From Halomonas sp. (GTDB lineage: Bacteria; Pseudomonadota; Gammaproteobacteria; Pseudomonadales; Halomonadaceae), in contig NZ_JAGOBJ010000005.1 in the NCBI RefSeq assembly GCF_017983445.1, positions 280,585 through 344,584 of the forward strand: a stretch of 64,000 nucleotides of DNA. The letters are read 5' to 3'. Shown here piece by piece: positions 1 through 8,162 of the stretch. Under the pieces are notes generated by a model that saw nothing but the letters and a program-made list of their open reading frames with translations, was not told where the DNA came from and did not search any database. A program made the position numbers and the translations under genes. The stretch's first letter is position 1; each line of letters starts with the position of its first letter.

Positions 1-813
1 ACACAGCGTCGGCGTCAAATAAGCGTCATGTTCGAGGAAGAGACGGCAGCTCTCTTCGTCCATAAGGTTACCGTGCTCGATGGTTTTCACACCGCGAGGC
101 AGCAGGCGATTAATGGCGCGCGCAGTATAAGCATGTGCCATGGTATGAATATTGGCAGCCGTCGCCTCTTCTACAATGGCGTCAATCTCTTCAAGCGAAA
201 ACTGTGTGCTATCAATACGATCTGTGGGTGACGACACGCCACCAGACGCCATGATCTTAATTTGAGTAGCCCCCTTGCGAATTTCATCACGTGCGGCCTG
301 ACGTACTTCACTGACGCCGTCACATACACGGCCAAGGCCTGCACAGCAGAAGCAGCCTTCAAAGGTTTGCTGGCCTGGCCCACGCATATCACCATGGCCA
401 CCCGTTTGCGAAAGTGCCCGCCCGGCGTACATGATACGTGGCCCGGCAAGCGTCCCTTCATCTACCGCTTTGGCAAGGCCGTAATCAGCCCCACCGGCAT
501 CGCGTACCGTGGTGAACCCACGCATCAGCATAGCTTCGAGCAGCTCGCTGGATTTGGCGCCCACATAAAATGGCGAGAGCGTGCCCAGCAGCGCAAAGTT
601 GGGCGTGATGGCGGTGACGTGTACGTGGGAATCCACCAGGCCAGGCATCAGGTAGTGGCCTTTTACATCGATGACCTGATCGCCGTCACCTTCAAGCGGC
701 GTTGCACTTACCGCTTCGATGCGGCCATCTTTAATGCGCACCTCATGATTAGGAAGCACTTTACCGTTGCGTGAATCGATAACGTTGGCGTTAATAAAAC
801 GAGTGGTAGTCAT
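1..813 (-). CDS. Amidohydrolase family metal-dependent hydrolase (partial, C-terminus beyond window)
   Basis: The frame is open from an ATG at 813 to the window edge (271 codons), so the 3' end is missing. The protein starts MTTTRFINANVID and shows the amidohydrolase layout: the HxH metal motif in GLVDSHVHV near residue 60, a lysine in QIKIMASGG near 185 where the family carbamylates its bridging lysine, and histidines in MAHAYT and IEHGN near 225-245. This resembles the imidazolonepropionase/prolidase-like branch (cyclic amide, dipeptide or similar C-N bond hydrolysis). It starts 23 nt after dctM and is probably the last visible gene of the TRAP operon. The imported substrate is therefore probably its substrate or a precursor (inference). 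The exact substrate cannot be read from sequence. Confidence 0.85.
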   Translation of the reverse strand, partial: MTTTRFINANVIDSRNGKVLPNHEVRIKDGRIEAVSATPLEGDGDQVIDVKGHYLMPGLVDSHVHVTAITPNFALLGTLSPFYVGAKSSELLEAMLMRGFTTVRDAGGADYGLAKAVDEGTLAGPRIMYAGRALSQTGGHGDMRGPGQQTFEGCFCCAGLGRVCDGVSEVRQAARDEIRKGATQIKIMASGGVSSPTDRIDSTQFSLEEIDAIVEEATAANIHTMAHAYTARAINRLLPRGVKTIEHGNLMDEESCRLFLEHDAYLTPTLC

Positions 814-836
814 GAGTGTTCCTTATTGTATAAGCG

Positions 837-2144
837 TCAGAACATTTTCTGCGGAAGATAGAGCGAAAGCGCGGGAATCAGCACGATGAGCAGCAGCGCG
901 ACGATGTCCATCACGATGAACCAGCTCACGCCCCTGAAGACCTCGCTTAAGGTAACGCTGTTGCCGAGTGCGCCTTTGATGACATAGACGTTAAGCCCGA
1001 TAGGTGGCGTAACCAGACCAATTTCCAGCAGTTTGACCACAATAATGCCAAACCAAATCAAATTGAGATCTGCGCCTTCGACCAGAGGTAGTATTAGCGG
1101 CAATGTCAGTAACAGCAGCCCAATGGAGTCGATGAACATGCCCAAAACAAGGTAGATAAGTGCAACCGCTAGAATGATCCACCATGTCTCAGTGCTCACG
1201 CCCAGGATTAACTCTGAAAAAGCAGCGGGTACACCGCTCATGGCTAAGAAGCGGGTGAAGAACAGCGAGCCGATCAAGATAATAAAAATACTGGCCGTGC
1301 TTACCGCCGTTTGGACGACCGCTTCACGAATGGCAGCGATAGTTAGAGTACGGCGTGCCAAGGCGATTAATGCTGCAATGGTAGTGCCTACTGCGCCCGC
1401 TTCGGTGGGTGAAAAGACACCCAGAAAAATCCCGCCAAGCACAGAGCCGATCAGTAATGGCAGCGGCCAGATATGCTTGAATGCATCCCACTTTTCCTGC
1501 CAGGTAGAGCGTATATTGGTATCCCCGGCCAGGCTTGGGTTCAGCTTGGTGCGCACCATGATCATGACAATGTATAACAGGGCAGAAATGACGCCCGGGA
1601 TGAATCCTGCCATAAATAACTGGCCCACTGATACTTGGGCATAAACACCATAAAGAACCAATAAAACGCTTGGCGGAATCAACGAGCCTAGCGTGCCTGA
1701 TGCAGCAACCGTGCCCGTTGCCAGTCCCTTATCATAATTATGCTTGAGCATCTCGGGCACTGCGATGCGTGACATGGCTGCAGATGTTGCAACGCTTGAC
1801 CCCGATGCGGCGGCAAAAAAAGCCGACGCCATCACGCTGGAAACCGCAAGCCCGCCAGGAAGTCTCGCCAGATAGAGACGCATGGCCTGGAATAGGCCTT
1901 GCGTCATGTTAGTGGTGGTACATAAGTAGCCCATGAAAAGAAACATAGGCGCGGCAGTTAACTCCCAGGTGCCCGCAAAATCGAACGGAGTGGCAGAAAT
2001 CATTCCCCATGCCACTCGCATGCTGGTCATTTCGCCAATGCCGATAATCGACACTAATCCCAAGGCAATACCGATTGGCACGCGCAGGGCGATAAGGGCC
2101 AAGGCAATGGCGATACCCGCCACACCTATCTCGATGTTAGTCAT
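837..2144 (-). CDS. dctM: TRAP transporter large permease, DctM family
   Basis: This 435-aa protein is very hydrophobic, with roughly a dozen membrane helices, and has the usual DctM length. Family-typical stretches include the GSSVATSAAMSRIAVPEM segment near residues 115-135, GSLIPPSVLLVLYG near 152, and FSPTEAGAVG near 250. In TRAP systems the large subunit forms the ion-coupled translocation channel and works with DctQ and the periplasmic protein DctP. It begins 10 nt after dctQ and is followed at 23 nt by the amidohydrolase gene. Driving ion and substrate cannot be deduced. Confidence 0.93.
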   Translation of the reverse strand: MTNIEIGVAGIAIALALIALRVPIGIALGLVSIIGIGEMTSMRVAWGMISATPFDFAGTWELTAAPMFLFMGYLCTTTNMTQGLFQAMRLYLARLPGGLAVSSVMASAFFAAASGSSVATSAAMSRIAVPEMLKHNYDKGLATGTVAASGTLGSLIPPSVLLVLYGVYAQVSVGQLFMAGFIPGVISALLYIVMIMVRTKLNPSLAGDTNIRSTWQEKWDAFKHIWPLPLLIGSVLGGIFLGVFSPTEAGAVGTTIAALIALARRTLTIAAIREAVVQTAVSTASIFIILIGSLFFTRFLAMSGVPAAFSELILGVSTETWWIILAVALIYLVLGMFIDSIGLLLLTLPLILPLVEGADLNLIWFGIIVVKLLEIGLVTPPIGLNVYVIKGALGNSVTLSEVFRGVSWFIVMDIVALLLIVLIPALSLYLPQKMF

Positions 2145-2154
2145 TGATTAGCTC

Positions 2155-2655
2155 CTACAGTGCTTGGCGTTGATGCACTGCCTTGATCATGTTGGCGAGA
2201 ATGGCCAGGCACATGGCGGCAAAGCCGACCGGTAATGCCCAGCGGCTGGGCCATAAATAGAAGGTGAAATTGGCCATGGCGGTTTCTTGGCGCATCGTGG
2301 CACGAACGGCATCAAGATAGCTCTGGTAACAGAGCATGCCGAAGTACACCAGGCCAAGCGTACCGGCAAACAGGTAAAACGCCAGCTGCACAAGGGGCGA
2401 AAACCTGCCTACAAAAACATCAACACTGATGTGTTCTCGCTGGAGCTCTACATAGGCAATGGGCAGAAACACTACCGCGACCATGTAGTAGAAGGAGACG
2501 AATTCCAGCGTGCCGGTAAACGATTTACCAAAGAAATAACGTAGCCCTACATCAAGCGTGACATGCAGCGCCATCAGGATAAGAAACAGCGCCGCCAACA
2601 CTAGCGCGCTCTTGGCAACCCATTGGCTTAATGATTCAACAATGCGCGTGATCAT
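2155..2655 (-). CDS. dctQ: TRAP transporter small permease, DctQ family
   Basis: This 166-aa protein has four predicted membrane helices, the standard DctQ size and topology, with the family-like segments ALHVTLDVGLRYFFGKSFTG and LPIAYVELQREHISVDVF. The small subunit supports the DctM channel and docking of the substrate-loaded DctP. Its ATG overlaps the stop codon of the tetR gene by an ATGA junction (2652-2655), so the regulator and permease should be translationally coupled. The position directly before dctM is normal; the regulator inserted between dctP and dctQ is less usual. Confidence 0.9.
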   Translation of the reverse strand: MITRIVESLSQWVAKSALVLAALFLILMALHVTLDVGLRYFFGKSFTGTLEFVSFYYMVAVVFLPIAYVELQREHISVDVFVGRFSPLVQLAFYLFAGTLGLVYFGMLCYQSYLDAVRATMRQETAMANFTFYLWPSRWALPVGFAAMCLAILANMIKAVHQRQAL

Positions 2656-3281
2656 ACATACTCTCTTGTCTTCGCTTGCGAAGATGCAAAGCCAAGCTCG
2701 ATAAGAGCATCTTTCCAGAACAGCAGCATGTCGCGGTAAAGCTCAGGGTCGTCACGCCATATGCTCTGCGCGCCCATGCCACGCATCATGCAGAGCGTGG
2801 CGTTCAGAGCGACGCGATTTTGTCGTGACGTGTGCCTGGAGCTTGCCACAAGCTGCTCCCAGATTGTCTCTAAAGAACTATTGAACCTGGCCGCAAGGGG
2901 GATAAGCACTTTCATGATGTCGGGGTCGGTACGGGCAGTGGTCAAATACTCCAACGTCACCATGTACAGATCCCCTTTGAAGTGCTCGTGCAATACTCTC
3001 AACAGGCTATCGAAATCAAAATTACCCTCTTGCACGCTGACTGCCAGTTGGCGAACGCTCTCAACCTCTTGGTTAAGCAGATCCTCCAGAGCTGACTGCA
3101 TCAAAAGCGTTTTGGACGGATAGTGATGAACCAAAGCCCCACGAGACACACCGGCCTGACGAGCGACATCAACTGTTGAAGTGGCACGAATTCCCTTGGC
3201 AAGAACGCATTCGATCGTTGCCTGCATCACGCGAGCTTGAGTGTTGCGTGAGCGCTCTTCCTGATTTTGTCGCTTCGTCAT
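2652..3281 (-). CDS. TetR/AcrR family transcriptional regulator
   Basis: This 209-aa protein carries an N-terminal TetR helix-turn-helix at about residues 15-60 (ECVLAKGIRATSTVDVARQAG then VSRGALVHHYPSKTLL). The rest is an all-helical ligand-binding and dimerisation domain, as usual for the family. It sits inside the TRAP operon, 62 nt after dctP and overlapping dctQ by 4 nt. A local role as ligand-responsive repressor of transporter and amidohydrolase is the natural inference. The perfect inverted repeat at 4599-4632 upstream of dctP is a candidate operator. The ligand is unknown. Confidence 0.9.
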   Translation of the reverse strand: MTKRQNQEERSRNTQARVMQATIECVLAKGIRATSTVDVARQAGVSRGALVHHYPSKTLLMQSALEDLLNQEVESVRQLAVSVQEGNFDFDSLLRVLHEHFKGDLYMVTLEYLTTARTDPDIMKVLIPLAARFNSSLETIWEQLVASSRHTSRQNRVALNATLCMMRGMGAQSIWRDDPELYRDMLLFWKDALIELGFASSQAKTREYV

Positions 3282-3343
3282 ACCGGTCCCTATTTTTATT
3301 GCATTAACGTTGGCTGCCTAGCAGGCATACAGAGTACGTTAAA

Positions 3344-4480
3344 TTAATAAATGCCGTAATCAGCGGGAAGTTTGCTGTAAATTTCATCCATCGCTAACTG
3401 AGCCAAGGCCTCTTCGTCACTGCGATCAACGCCTTCAAGCAGCGCTTGCCACTTCTCATAGGTGCTTAGGAAGTCATCAATCAAGGCTTCGGGGTCTTCC
3501 ACACCATACTCATCGCGCGCTTTGTCGTAGATGTTGGCAAGTGCTTGCTCGCGGAACGCGACCACTGATTCCATGAGGTCGGTTTCCGGCTCATAAACGT
3601 TGTTACCGAGCTCTTTGGCCTCTTCGATAGCAGACTTTGAAGCGCTAATGAATTGCACAATCATGCGCGTCATGGCTTGGGCCGTAGCTTGCTTGAAAAC
3701 ATCACGCTGCGCGTCATCAAGGCCTGACCAAAACTCTTCGTTAAAGCCCCACTGAGGGCCAGACCAGTACATGCCTGTAGGCAGAAGCGTTGTGTGTTTG
3801 GCCACTTCCCAGAGAGAGCGATCAATAAGATCGTTAGCCGCGTTGGTGGCACAATCCAGTGATCCGCGGTCAAGGCCGCTATACATTTCGCTAGAAGGAA
3901 CATTCACGGGGGTACCGCCCGCTTGTTCTACCCAGGCAGATACCGTTGAACCTGCGGTGCGGATACGCTTGCCGCGCAGTTCTTCAAGATTACGCACCGG
4001 CTCCCGACAAAACATCATGTACGGCGGGGTGCTATAAGCGCCAAGATAAACGATATTCAAGTCTTCCCATTCGGCTAGCTGAATAGGATTGTTCAGACTA
4101 AAGTCGGTAACAGCTAGTATGCTGGCTAAAGGGTCATCATAGTTAAACCCCAGCTCCTGAACCGCATTAGCAACCGGCATCTCAGAAGGTGTGTAAATAG
4201 CAGCATGGTGTGCTACCTGCACAATATTATCCTGAATACCCTGCAAATTAGCGCGCGGCGCTAGTAGTACAGTACCCGTATAAACCTCAGGCTGTAGCTC
4301 CCCATCAGAAAGCTCTTTAACCATCTCAGCCCATTCGATATAGCCATAACGAGAGTGAGGGTGCTGTTGGTCGTAAAACGAATTCGCAATAAAAGAAGTT
4401 GCCGCTTGAGCGGAAGTAGCAAACGCAGGTAACGCAAGAGAAGCGACAGCCAGAGTGAGTGCATTGCGGTTGAAGTTCAT
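3344..4480 (-). CDS. dctP: TRAP transporter periplasmic substrate-binding protein, DctP family
   Basis: This 378-aa protein begins with a Sec signal peptide (MNFNRNALTLAVASLALPAF, cleavage probably after ATSAQA near residue 26). Family features include KRIRTAGSTVSAWVEQAGGTPV near 170-190, where DctP proteins bind the ligand carboxylate through an arginine, and the following SEMYSGLDRGSLDCATN segment. It is the first gene of the minus-strand cluster, and the divergent spacer to azlC holds its promoter region. The sequence is closer to the broad C4-dicarboxylate/other-acid TRAP group than to a defined ectoine or sialate binder, so the substrate is left open. Confidence 0.92.
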   Translation of the reverse strand: MNFNRNALTLAVASLALPAFATSAQAATSFIANSFYDQQHPHSRYGYIEWAEMVKELSDGELQPEVYTGTVLLAPRANLQGIQDNIVQVAHHAAIYTPSEMPVANAVQELGFNYDDPLASILAVTDFSLNNPIQLAEWEDLNIVYLGAYSTPPYMMFCREPVRNLEELRGKRIRTAGSTVSAWVEQAGGTPVNVPSSEMYSGLDRGSLDCATNAANDLIDRSLWEVAKHTTLLPTGMYWSGPQWGFNEEFWSGLDDAQRDVFKQATAQAMTRMIVQFISASKSAIEEAKELGNNVYEPETDLMESVVAFREQALANIYDKARDEYGVEDPEALIDDFLSTYEKWQALLEGVDRSDEEALAQLAMDEIYSKLPADYGIY

Positions 4481-4598
4481 ATTGTATTATCCCCGAACCG
4501 AATAAATCGGCAGTTTTTTAGTGTTATGTTATTTCATTTAATCGTGGCGGCATACTCTCTTCTAGCGTATGCACACTATTCAATTTAAACTTCAAAAA

Positions 4599-4632
4599 AT
4601 ATAAAAACAAGCAGGTCTGTTTGTTTTTATAT
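4599..4632. promoter_or_regulatory. Perfect 12-bp inverted repeat in the dctP/azlC divergent spacer
   Basis: ATATAAAAACAA at 4599-4610 is matched exactly by its reverse complement at 4621-4632, around a 10-base centre. It lies 119 bases before the dctP start and 30 bases before the chosen azlC start. It could be a dimer-bound operator, for example for the TetR encoded in the dct operon, or an RNA hairpin in the azlC leader, since the right arm is U-rich. The arms are seen directly; the function is inferred. Confidence 0.5.
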
Positions 4633-4661
4633 GAAGCGTACAGAAGATGGTGAGTAACCTT

Positions 4662-5384
4662 ATGAAAGAAGATAAGAATAAAATAAAATTGGACATGGCT
4701 GGCACATGGAGAGGAATTCTCATGATGCTCCCCTTGGCGGCCTTCACTACCGCATTTGGTTTAGCCTTTGGTGTAGCTGCTTCACATGAGGGTGTCACTC
4801 ATTGGGAAGCGATGTTAATGAGTGTGCTTGTCTTTGCTGCTCCGTCGCAATTTGCAGCGCTTGAGCTATGGCAGACGCCACTACCCATGCTGGCACTAGC
4901 GGCGACTACCCTCACGATCCATACCCGACATGTCTTAATGAGCGCGTCCTTATACCCTTGGCTCAAGGCATTACCTTTGCGTCAACAATTCGCCGTTATA
5001 TTCATGCTGACAGATTCAAATTGGGCGATGGCGTTAGGTGAATATCATCGCGGCGAGCGTAATATCGGCATTCTTTTAGGTGGGGGTATTGCGCTATGGG
5101 CCGCCTGGGTAGTGGGGACTGGCTTAGGGTTAGCATTTGGGGGTGGGATTAATCAACCTGAGCGCTTCGGCCTTGACGTGATTATGTTATGTTTTCTACT
5201 GGTCATCGTAATAGGGGGAAACCCGAAGGTGATGATGGTGCTTCCATGGCTGGCAGCCGCCATCAGTGCCTTGTTGGCGTATTGGTGGCTGCCTCCCTAT
5301 CTGCATGTAATGGTAGGTGCCTTAACGGGAGGAACAGTCGCCATCTTATTACCCAAACGCTGGTATAAGACAGGGGCATCATGA
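4662..5384 (+). CDS. azlC: AzlC family branched-chain amino-acid export permease, large subunit
   Basis: AzlC-type protein with several hydrophobic helices; LPLAAFTTAFGLAFGVAASHEG near the N-terminus, FAAPSQFAALELW and TRHVLMSASLYPWL are typical of the family. With AzlD it forms an exporter of branched-chain amino acids or analogues. An ATG at 4647 is also in frame, but the ATG at 4662 has a better-placed ribosome site (GGTGAG, 7 nt spacing), giving 240 aa. It overlaps azlD by ATGA at 5381-5384 and is divergent from dctP. The substrate is inferred from the family only. Confidence 0.85.
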   Translation: MKEDKNKIKLDMAGTWRGILMMLPLAAFTTAFGLAFGVAASHEGVTHWEAMLMSVLVFAAPSQFAALELWQTPLPMLALAATTLTIHTRHVLMSASLYPWLKALPLRQQFAVIFMLTDSNWAMALGEYHRGERNIGILLGGGIALWAAWVVGTGLGLAFGGGINQPERFGLDVIMLCFLLVIVIGGNPKVMMVLPWLAAAISALLAYWWLPPYLHVMVGALTGGTVAILLPKRWYKTGAS

Positions 5385-5695
5385 GTTCAATCCCAGTGTG
5401 GCAGTCGTTATCAGCCATTATGTTAATGGCAGTAATCAGCTATGGATCTCGCGTGCTGGGGCTGCTAATTATGGCGCGTGTACCATTAAGTCCTAACGTT
5501 CAGCTTTTTATTAATGCCATGTCTAGCTCAGTACTTATTGCGATTATAACGCCAATCATTGTGCATGGTGACGGCGGCACTCGCCTCGCCGCTATCATGG
5601 CAGGCATGGTGGCGATTATCCTAAAAAGTCCATTAGCATCAATTGCAATAGGCATCATATGCGCAGCAGGCTGGCGTTGGTGGTTTGTTTCATGA
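5381..5695 (+). CDS. azlD: AzlD family branched-chain amino-acid export protein, small subunit
   Basis: This 104-aa membrane protein has about four helices; SYGSRVLGLLIMARVPLSP and the following AMSSSVLIAIITPIIV stretch are typical of AzlD. It is the obligate small partner of AzlC. The two genes overlap by four bases, so coupled translation in a two-gene operon is expected. A weak hairpin at 5844-5859 is the only terminator-like element downstream. Confidence 0.87.
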   Translation: MSSIPVWQSLSAIMLMAVISYGSRVLGLLIMARVPLSPNVQLFINAMSSSVLIAIITPIIVHGDGGTRLAAIMAGMVAIILKSPLASIAIGIICAAGWRWWFVS

Positions 5696-5906
5696 AAACA
5701 TTTAAAATAAAACAGCCATTAATTTTTCTTAAAATTATATTAGAAAAATAATATTTTATTTAAACTATTGAAGTTTTATATAGATGCATCAAAAAAAGAC
5801 TAATCAAAATTATGAAAAATATAACAAAATACAACATCTGCCCTGATAATTGCTTATCAAGGCGATGAAGACATACCGTTATACTAAGAGTTATTATATC
5901 GATTGA
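5696..5906. other. AT-rich intergenic region between convergent azlD and a small secreted-protein gene
   Basis: No ORF with a ribosome site was found. The left half is strongly AT-rich. TGATAA, a 4-base loop and TTATCA (5844-5859) form a short perfect hairpin that might terminate transcription from either side, but it lacks a long U-tract. Confidence 0.5.
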
Positions 5907-6377
5907 TTAACGATCACGAATGACAATCGGCCCAATGGGCGCAACATTAGGCATAAACAGCATGACTTCATTAACGTCGTGCATAGGAGCGACGAAATCG
6001 GCTTTCCAGGTGCCCACACGTGGGTTCTTTTCTGGCTCGTAGTTAAAGCTAAGATGCAGGCTATCGGGTGCGACCACGCCACCATTTTCACGTAACAGCG
6101 AGAACGATTGATCGCCGAATTCGGCGTAGATCTGTCCATCAATGCGCTCTAGCGGAATGTCTTCGTAAATAAGTTCGCCGGAATAACCGGGGTAGTCGGT
6201 CACAAAGCGCACCTCAATATGCAAAACGCCATCCTTGCGCACGGCCTTGTACGGCTCTGCATAGGCGTGACCACTGGCAGTGGGCGCCTGCTCAGCGTTG
6301 AGGGCAAGGGCCGGGCTGATAGCCGCTGCCGCAAGCGTTAGAAAAGAAAGGCTTAAAAAAGTGGTTCGAAGCTTCAT
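5907..6377 (-). CDS. Hypothetical secreted protein downstream of alkaline phosphatase
   Basis: This 156-aa protein starts with a clear Sec signal peptide (MKLRTTFLSLSFLTLAAAAI, with cleavage probably after SPALA near residue 25). The mature part is acidic and soluble-looking, with no cysteine pair and no lipobox, so a periplasmic or extracellular location is expected. I do not recognise the family. It lies 87 nt downstream of the alkaline phosphatase gene on the same strand. A strong UUCG hairpin in between suggests that it is transcribed only by read-through or from its own promoter. Confidence 0.75.
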   Translation of the reverse strand: MKLRTTFLSLSFLTLAAAAISPALALNAEQAPTASGHAYAEPYKAVRKDGVLHIEVRFVTDYPGYSGELIYEDIPLERIDGQIYAEFGDQSFSLLRENGGVVAPDSLHLSFNYEPEKNPRVGTWKADFVAPMHDVNEVMLFMPNVAPIGPIVIRDR

Positions 6378-6418
6378 AACTGGCTCTATTCAAAAGTTTC
6401 GTAAGTGTCTAACGGAAT

Positions 6419-6440
6419 AGAGCCGCCCGAAGGCGGCTCT
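6419..6440 (-). terminator. UUCG-tetraloop hairpin after alkaline phosphatase gene
   Basis: AGAGCCGCC, TTCG, GGCGGCTCT on the minus strand is a perfect 9-bp stem closed by a C(UUCG)G tetraloop, 25 nt after the phosphatase stop. The following U-tract is poor, so termination may be partial. Confidence 0.7.
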
Positions 6441-6464
6441 TGGATAATTGCAGTACGTGAGTAT

Positions 6465-7910
6465 TTACTCGGCGTCGATACCAAAGGCATTCATGCCCGC
6501 GCGGAATACGTCGGTGTTGTCGATCCAGTAGTGGCTGTCTTCATCCACTTCGTAGCGGGAGAGGCCGTCTTCTTGCTGAGCGATGTCATAAAAGAACTCG
6601 GCACCTGCACCATGAGCATACAGCGGCACCAGCTCACGCGTGTGGGTATCGGAATGCCAACGTACCAGGGGTAGCGCACCGGCCCCCTGATTAACGATCG
6701 GGCTGTAGGCATTCACGTCAGAGTCAGGGCCTTGCAGCAGGCCGTTGCCGTGATCGGTGGTAACAATGATCAACGTATCGTCCCAGGAGCTGTTGTTTTC
6801 TACCCACTCAACAGCCGCTTCAACGGCTTCGTTGAAGTCGATCTGCTCTTCGACAATACGCGGCAGGTTGTTGGCGTGAGCGGCCCAGTCGACGGCGCCA
6901 CCCTCCACCATCAAGAAGAAGCCGTTGTCGTTACCGTTTTCACTGGCGTTCAGCACATTCAAAGCAGCGCCTGTTAACGTGGCAAGGCTCGGTGATGTAT
7001 CAAGTAGATTGCCGCCCGTCACGCCGGGACGACTGTATTGCAGGGTCTGAATATTCTGCACCAGGCCCAATACTTTGCCTTTGGGTAGATCCAGCTCACC
7101 GGCCGCCAATGCTTCAAAGTCTTCCTTGCTTTCGATAAAAGCGTAATCCGTTTCGCCGCTCATCAAGCGTTGGTAGTACTCTTCGCCACCAATGAAACGG
7201 AAATTACTCTCACCGGGGTTATCGACACGCTCGCCTGCCGCATCGTAATAAGGGTGGCCTGTACCGATAGCCACAGTGGCAAGGCCCGAATCAACGATTT
7301 CGCGACCAATCGCGCTATAGTCGTTGCGGCTTACGTTATGGGCCAGGAAACCGGCCGGGGTGGCATGAGAAATCTGCACTGAAGAGACAACGCCTAATGC
7401 CCGGCCGCTCTCGACGGTGTATTCACCGATGTGCTTGAGCGACTCATCGTCGTTGGACCAGTTGATAGCGTTATTGTAGGACTTCTGACCAGAGGCCAGC
7501 GCGGTTGCTGCCGCGGCGCTGTCGGTGTAATCAGCACGGGCGTAGTCGTAACCGGCAAAGTAGCCCTTGTAGTTACCCAGGCTACCTTCGTAAACGGTGT
7601 CCACTGCCTCGTTGTTCCAAAGCTTTGCTGGCTCAAACGTGACCGTACCGTCGTCGCTCTTGGTGGGCGTGTTGGAAGTATTCAGCGGATGAGTGGCCAT
7701 GAATAGCTGTACATCAAACTCATCATAAACTTCGTGGCCCAGTGCACCGTGGCGGAAGTAGCTTGCCGCGCGGAACGTCTCGATACCGGTACCGTCGGTG
7801 ATCATTAAAATAACGTTTTTAGCTGTATCTTCCTGCGCTAATGCTGGCGTGATCATTACCGATGCCAGTGCTAACGTGAGTGCATTTCGCTTAAAATTCT
7901 TCATTTTCAT
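6465..7910 (-). CDS. phoA: Secreted alkaline phosphatase (PhoA superfamily)
   Basis: This 481-aa protein has a signal peptide (MKMKNFKRNALTLALASVMI, then TPALA) and the PhoA fold signatures. NVILMITDGTG near residue 30 supplies the first metal-binding Asp. DYTDSAAAATALASGQK near 130 holds the catalytic Ser. IIVTTDHGNG and the later WHSDTHTRELVPLYAHG supply Asp/His metal ligands. It releases phosphate from organic esters in the periplasm or outside the cell. The usual GDGMG is TDGTG here, which places it away from the E. coli enzyme. The symbol is by family, not proven orthology. Regulation by PhoB is likely for the family, but no convincing Pho box was found upstream. Confidence 0.9.
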   Translation of the reverse strand: MKMKNFKRNALTLALASVMITPALAQEDTAKNVILMITDGTGIETFRAASYFRHGALGHEVYDEFDVQLFMATHPLNTSNTPTKSDDGTVTFEPAKLWNNEAVDTVYEGSLGNYKGYFAGYDYARADYTDSAAAATALASGQKSYNNAINWSNDDESLKHIGEYTVESGRALGVVSSVQISHATPAGFLAHNVSRNDYSAIGREIVDSGLATVAIGTGHPYYDAAGERVDNPGESNFRFIGGEEYYQRLMSGETDYAFIESKEDFEALAAGELDLPKGKVLGLVQNIQTLQYSRPGVTGGNLLDTSPSLATLTGAALNVLNASENGNDNGFFLMVEGGAVDWAAHANNLPRIVEEQIDFNEAVEAAVEWVENNSSWDDTLIIVTTDHGNGLLQGPDSDVNAYSPIVNQGAGALPLVRWHSDTHTRELVPLYAHGAGAEFFYDIAQQEDGLSRYEVDEDSHYWIDNTDVFRAGMNAFGIDAE

Positions 7911-7913
7911 CCC

Positions 7914-7931
7914 TTGGCTAAATTTAGCTAA
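7914..7931. promoter_or_regulatory. Near-palindrome next to the alkaline phosphatase ribosome site
   Basis: On the minus strand TTAGCTAAATTTAGCCAA sits directly before the AGGGA ribosome site; 16 of 18 positions are self-complementary and the central 12 are perfect. It could be an operator or a small hairpin modulating initiation. Confidence 0.35.
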
Positions 7932-8162
7932 CTCGTTATTCGGCTAAGCCTAACGTTTGAAAATGTCATTTCCGTGAATCTGAAAAAATAAAATTAATTT
8001 TTGCTAATAAATAATTGGCTACTTTCTCCTTACTTAGTAACGAGTCATTCAATAACGCCCCGCATTAGCCATAACTTCTTTAATAAATCGCCCAAGGCTT
8101 GCACGTTAAGCCACACTGAATATACTGTACATATAAACATGTTAAAAAATAGAGGCAGGCGT

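Noticed and set aside
262-774. A 170-codon plus-strand ORF opposite the amidohydrolase
   Set aside because: It is antisense to a frame with clear amidohydrolase metal motifs that simply lacks a stop at the window edge; the plus-strand translation shows no recognisable domain.
7950-7980. Possible Pho box upstream of alkaline phosphatase
   Set aside because: One half-site (TGTCAT) is present but the second repeat matches poorly, so I do not call a PhoB site.
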